NCBI GenBank assembly: GCA_964595945.1
Contig: CAZQSL010000132.1
Coordinates: 1 to 9,833, forward strand
Reading direction: 5' to 3'
Source of the DNA: CAZQSL01 sp964595945
GTDB taxonomy: Bacteria > UBP15 > UBA6099 > JAJRTR01
DNA length: 9,833 nucleotides
Shown: positions 8,101-9,833 of the stretch, piece by piece
How positions within the stretch are numbered: the first letter of the stretch is position 1
Layout: the number at the start of each line of letters is the position of its first letter
Made by a program: the position numbers and the translations under genes
The notes under the pieces: model-generated
What the model was told of the DNA's origin: nothing
Databases searched by the model: none
What the model saw: the letters and a program-made list of their open reading frames with translations, nothing else

Positions 8101-9833
8101 AACGGTGATCAGGATGTTGTTTGCATCTGCTGGCATATTCGTTTTAGCGAAGTCAGGGGATTCCGTTCTCTGTACTGTCACGTTGAACGTGCCTGCCTGA
8201 TCTTCGAATACCGAGACTCTTGCCACCCCGGCTGTCGGCACGCAGTCGATCGATGTCACGCCTGTCCCTGTCGCAGGTGAATTGGAGCACGTGGGCGCTG
8301 CTGAAATGTATGCGTTCTCAGAAGCGTTTACGATGGCTATGGTGACAGTCGCAACCGCGTCGGGACCGGTTGCCACCAGCGCCCCGTTGTCATCATCGAG
8401 TGAAATGTCGATTTCCTTGACTGTATTGGCGGTCATGGTAAATCCACCAGCAACTGGCGCGAGTGATGCATAGTCCGTGAGACTGAAAACCTGTGCCGGA
8501 CATGTTGTCAGGGTAGTGCCATTTGCATCGCAGTCGATGAGCGAAGTCTTGACGAAGTCGATATTAGGATCGGCCGGGTTGGCTCCGTCATAGTCGATGT
8601 CCTTGACCTGGAGCCAGATATCGGTCTGTCCAAGGTAAGGTACGGCAATAAGATATTCGCCGAGGCCGATCTCCTTGAAGTTGGTCGGGCAGATTCTTGT
8701 CGAAGACTCCCCGCACGTAGTATTGGCCGCACCATAAAAGAAGAAGTTGCCGAGGCTCGTGAGTGCGGTTATGCCAGTATTGGGAGCATCGCCCATGTTG
8801 ACGGTGACTCTGGTGTTGTACATGAGACCCGTGCAGGTGTTGGTTGCGCCGGCGGTCACTGCGGGATTGCAATCATCCGTTTCAGTTAAAGTAATGACTG
8901 TCTGCGACACGCTGGTAAGAGCCACCGAGGCAAGAGCGGTATCAAGAGTGGCAAGGAACCCGTCGGTGGTAATAGCGACCGGTCCTGCGCCAAGTCCAGG
9001 GTCTGCGTCGAAATAGAATGTATTGGACGCTGCGCCCTGTCTCGCGTAATCGGCTGCGGCACCCTTGTAGGTGATGTTGGAATTGTTGACGGGATCGCCG
9101 AATTCGTCATTGACGATCACCTTGAGGGTGAAGTCCATGCCGTTATCGGTGCCATCGGAGCTGATGCCATCAGTCTGTATCTGTGAGGCGCCAATGGCGG
9201 TATTTGCAGCGGCGATGTCATAAATGGTTGTAACGTAACCGTCTTTTACCACTTCTATTTCAGTGTCCACTGCGTCGAGGATCGGGAAATAGAATCTGTT
9301 GGTATCCGTTGCCTGACGGATGCCTGTGTCGTTGATCTCGCCAGGACCTGCCGGACTGTTAAATGTCACGCCATCCTTGAGTGGCGTACCCATCTCGTCT
9401 TCGAGCGTGAGCATTGCCGTATATTTGAGTGCGAAGTTGTTCTTGTCGTAGGTTGTCTGTCCTGTAGCTACAGCCGTTACCGGTACACGATTGGAAATAT
9501 AGCCATCCTTGACGAAATCCACATTGTCTGCGCCAGGCGTCACTGCGCAGTAGTATTCGTTGGTCGCCGGTTTCAGAGTACAGGTACCGGCGTCACCAGG
9601 AAATACACTGGTGTAAGAGGCAGCCGCCGTCGTGATCGGTATTTCGAGTTCATCTTCTACGACAGCCTTGATTGTATAGAGGAGTGCAGTCGTGCCGGTA
9701 GCCTGCTGGAGCACCTGTGCTCCATCGGACGCAAGTCCGGCGGATGAAAGAGTCCGGGTGACATAACCGCCTCTGACGATGGTCACTTCCGTGGTGTTGG
9801 TGTCATTGTCAGGCACTTCACAGTAATATGCTT
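4897..9833 (-). CDS. Giant secreted Ig-like repeat protein with C-terminal sorting-type domain (5' end outside window)
   Basis: Over 1,640 residues are visible and the frame is still open at the window edge. The GTG at 9814-9816 is not the start, because the codons before it read A-Y-Y-C-E, part of a repeat seen again 90 residues later. Numbering from that GTG: residues 1-300 hold ~90-residue repeats ending G-G-Y-V, K-D-G-Y-I, K-D-G-Y-V and T-D-G-F-L. About 310-575 is a cysteine-pair-rich beta region. About 576-1390 holds seven Ig-like repeats with D-A-Y-D-N-type cores. About 1392-1538 is a further beta domain. From 1540 to the end is a FlgD-like/type IX-type sorting domain (P-M-P-N-P, D-I-Y-S-S-T-G-R-K-V, G-V-Y-F-F-R-V, ending L-A-I-V-K). 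All 20 cysteines occur as close pairs. It is probably an exported adhesin or surface filament; the ligand is unknown. The PorV-like gene lies 63 bp downstream. Confidence 0.88.
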   Translation of the reverse strand, partial: AYYCEVPDNDTNTTEVTIVRGGYVTRTLSSAGLASDGAQVLQQATGTTALLYTIKAVVEDELEIPITTAAASYTSVFPGDAGTCTLKPATNEYYCAVTPGADNVDFVKDGYISNRVPVTAVATGQTTYDKNNFALKYTAMLTLEDEMGTPLKDGVTFNSPAGPGEINDTGIRQATDTNRFYFPILDAVDTEIEVVKDGYVTTIYDIAAANTAIGASQIQTDGISSDGTDNGMDFTLKVIVNDEFGDPVNNSNITYKGAAADYARQGAASNTFYFDADPGLGAGPVAITTDGFLATLDTALASVALTSVSQTVITLTETDDCNPAVTAGATNTCTGLMYNTRVTVNMGDAPNTGITALTSLGNFFFYGAANTTCGESSTRICPTNFKEIGLGEYLIAVPYLGQTDIWLQVKDIDYDGANPADPNIDFVKTSLIDCDANGTTLTTCPAQVFSLTDYASLAPVAGGFTMTANTVKEIDISLDDDNGALVATGPDAVATVTIAIVNASENAYISAAPTCSNSPATGTGVTSIDCVPTAGVARVSVFEDQAGTFNVTVQRTESPDFAKTNMPADANNILITVVPAGIDHFDIVASPESATVSADATGANGITFTLSAKDAYDNVVTAYAPATDIDIVLTGTDITIEDLNGEGIFPTTTPSIPAAYIPHDPNPFTDGELTFKVSSRKAAGPGVVTVTADGKTGSTADSSSNVTWTPGAQDHFRLTPLAASAVAGNSVTVTVNALDAFDNIVPGYNNIATIALAQDGPGSAAEVIWGGTTTDNGTSAVINAGSFSGGTAIVTLNSRKVKADPSTFAAQPIVITVDNTGATAGITFTPDATVSLGVTDIPSPIAINTTATAKITPYDTFGNVTPSYAGTLAMTSTYPVDGTCAAVTFDGASGYKTCDVSFLTSDEDEQTITFSDGSVTGSAAIIVNAGDIARLAITGIPDPVQIGATMTISVTAYDANDNIAVSYAGPVNIDTDDNSATGEGTGIFVNGVSTMTAAFRTLGEYYVTVTDASDPALTYTMSNITVVPADVAAIFLADPSDTTAGTTTNVTINTKDAYGNIVTADNTTLYTVALSGDATITGAVTGGQVISGSANLNTAVIRMQGGTTSFDITDTKAETVVITVTDNSGNAYMVNSESVTFSPAAAARLALTPEHASASAGVPVTVTAISYDTYDNVVSESVDMTVLNGVEEIASGTGTVSVSLTLPGEYSLTVADRSSISATATLRIDVEANDAPSAIVKANDSVPAAVSSTPDCGTSCPIAHGTSQWVTYTALVNTVEREIVRLPYTVEGTGSDRVYANENVKIIVHIYDTYGNPVNGKPISVKSTIPVARQAARTANAAGTVIDTQSTDANGQAILTVTSSAAGTYNYTIFYDGDETTIIGPASFAVVYRAADAEKPVVTLTEVVLTDSAGTVINEQPGAFSTIAQGGGNRVRYRYTLTDDGIGIDLSTRETQLVVSKNGRMESYPTNSTPAARTAFAATPANVNTTCTPIATGGFDCYSTVDTTNLPEGTYYLMVKVGDLSDAANSVEEYLAPFYIKAEGLFESLMPMPNPCNPETGTCYITFQASTATGGNIMVDIYSSTGRKVCTIPGTLITAGYNSIDIFGAGCDKDLFAWGVYFFRVQGFAGTKVFEGKGKLAIVK
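5647..8091 (-). repeat. Seven Ig-like domain repeats in the giant gene
   Basis: Seven copies of a ~100-140-residue unit share a strand with the core D-[AT]-[YFN]-[DG]-N. Cores are at 7978-7992, 7603-7617, 7243-7257, 6946-6960, 6652-6666, 6304-6318 and 5884-5898. Most units open with a linker like [VF]-x-P-A followed by a short strand, a T-A-G or S-A-G turn and V-T-V-T-V, a common layout in bacterial surface proteins. The copies have diverged at DNA level except around the core, so this is an old expansion. Confidence 0.8.
8917..9833 (-). repeat. ~90-residue K-D-G-Y-V repeats in the visible N-terminal part
   Basis: Motifs G-G-Y-V, K-D-G-Y-I, K-D-G-Y-V and T-D-G-F-L recur at spacings of 88, 88 and 93 residues. 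Each is preceded by a D-E-[FLM]-G/E-x-P turn about 50 residues earlier and a [YF]-[YF] strand about 15 residues earlier. The pattern resembles carboxypeptidase-regulatory-like or PEGA-type beta sandwiches. The array continues past the right edge. Confidence 0.7.

Noticed and set aside
4855..8280. Long plus-strand open frames opposite the giant gene
   Set aside because: They are antisense shadows of a repetitive, stop-poor gene, lacking ribosome sites and protein-like domain patterns.
9814..9816. GTG as the start of the giant gene
   Set aside because: The frame stays open to the window edge, the preceding codons form part of a recurring repeat (Y-Y-C), and no ribosome site or signal peptide follows.

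Overview
The window comes from a Gram-negative (outer-membrane) bacterium with roughly half GC. The evidence is an outer-membrane barrel protein of the PorV/UPF0164 kind next to a very large secreted repeat protein ending in a FlgD-like / type IX-type C-terminal domain. This pairing is common in Bacteroidota relatives and in poorly cultivated lineages such as Elusimicrobiota or other candidate phyla. The sequence alone does not fix the phylum. TGA serves as a normal stop codon in two of the three intact genes.

Layout, right to left (the three intact genes are all on the minus strand). From the right edge to 4897 runs the 3' part of a giant surface protein; its start lies beyond the window. 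It has ~90-residue repeats ending in a K-D-G-Y-V-like motif, a middle section with disulfide-type cysteine pairs, seven Ig-like repeats sharing a D-[AT]-[YFN]-[DG]-N core, one further beta domain, and the C-terminal sorting-type domain. After a 63-bp gap with its own candidate promoter comes a PorV/UPF0164-like barrel protein (GTG start at 4833) carrying a Pro/Ala/Lys repeat linker and a small extra C-terminal domain. A clear intrinsic terminator follows at 3484-3513. A separate transcription unit (candidate promoter near 3418, strong Shine-Dalgarno site) then encodes a C45-type Cys-nucleophile Ntn acyltransferase/hydrolase fused to a C-terminal TPR-like segment (1653-3386).

The left 1.65 kb is on the plus strand and is decayed. 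It holds an IS701-like DDE transposase pseudogene with several frameshifts, an in-frame TGA and an 11-C tract. The pseudogene is bracketed by a possible imperfect inverted repeat (255-269 / 1637-1651) whose outer right end lies two bases from the stop codon of the C45 gene. Left of it is an unidentified coding-like fragment and a strong 30-bp hairpin at the window edge.

How the genes may work together (inference): the giant protein looks like an exported, disulfide-stabilised adhesin or surface-layer-like filament, and the PorV-like barrel beside it is a plausible export or anchoring partner recognising its C-terminal domain. The C45-TPR protein is separated by a terminator and has no signal peptide, so it probably belongs to an unrelated cytoplasmic function.
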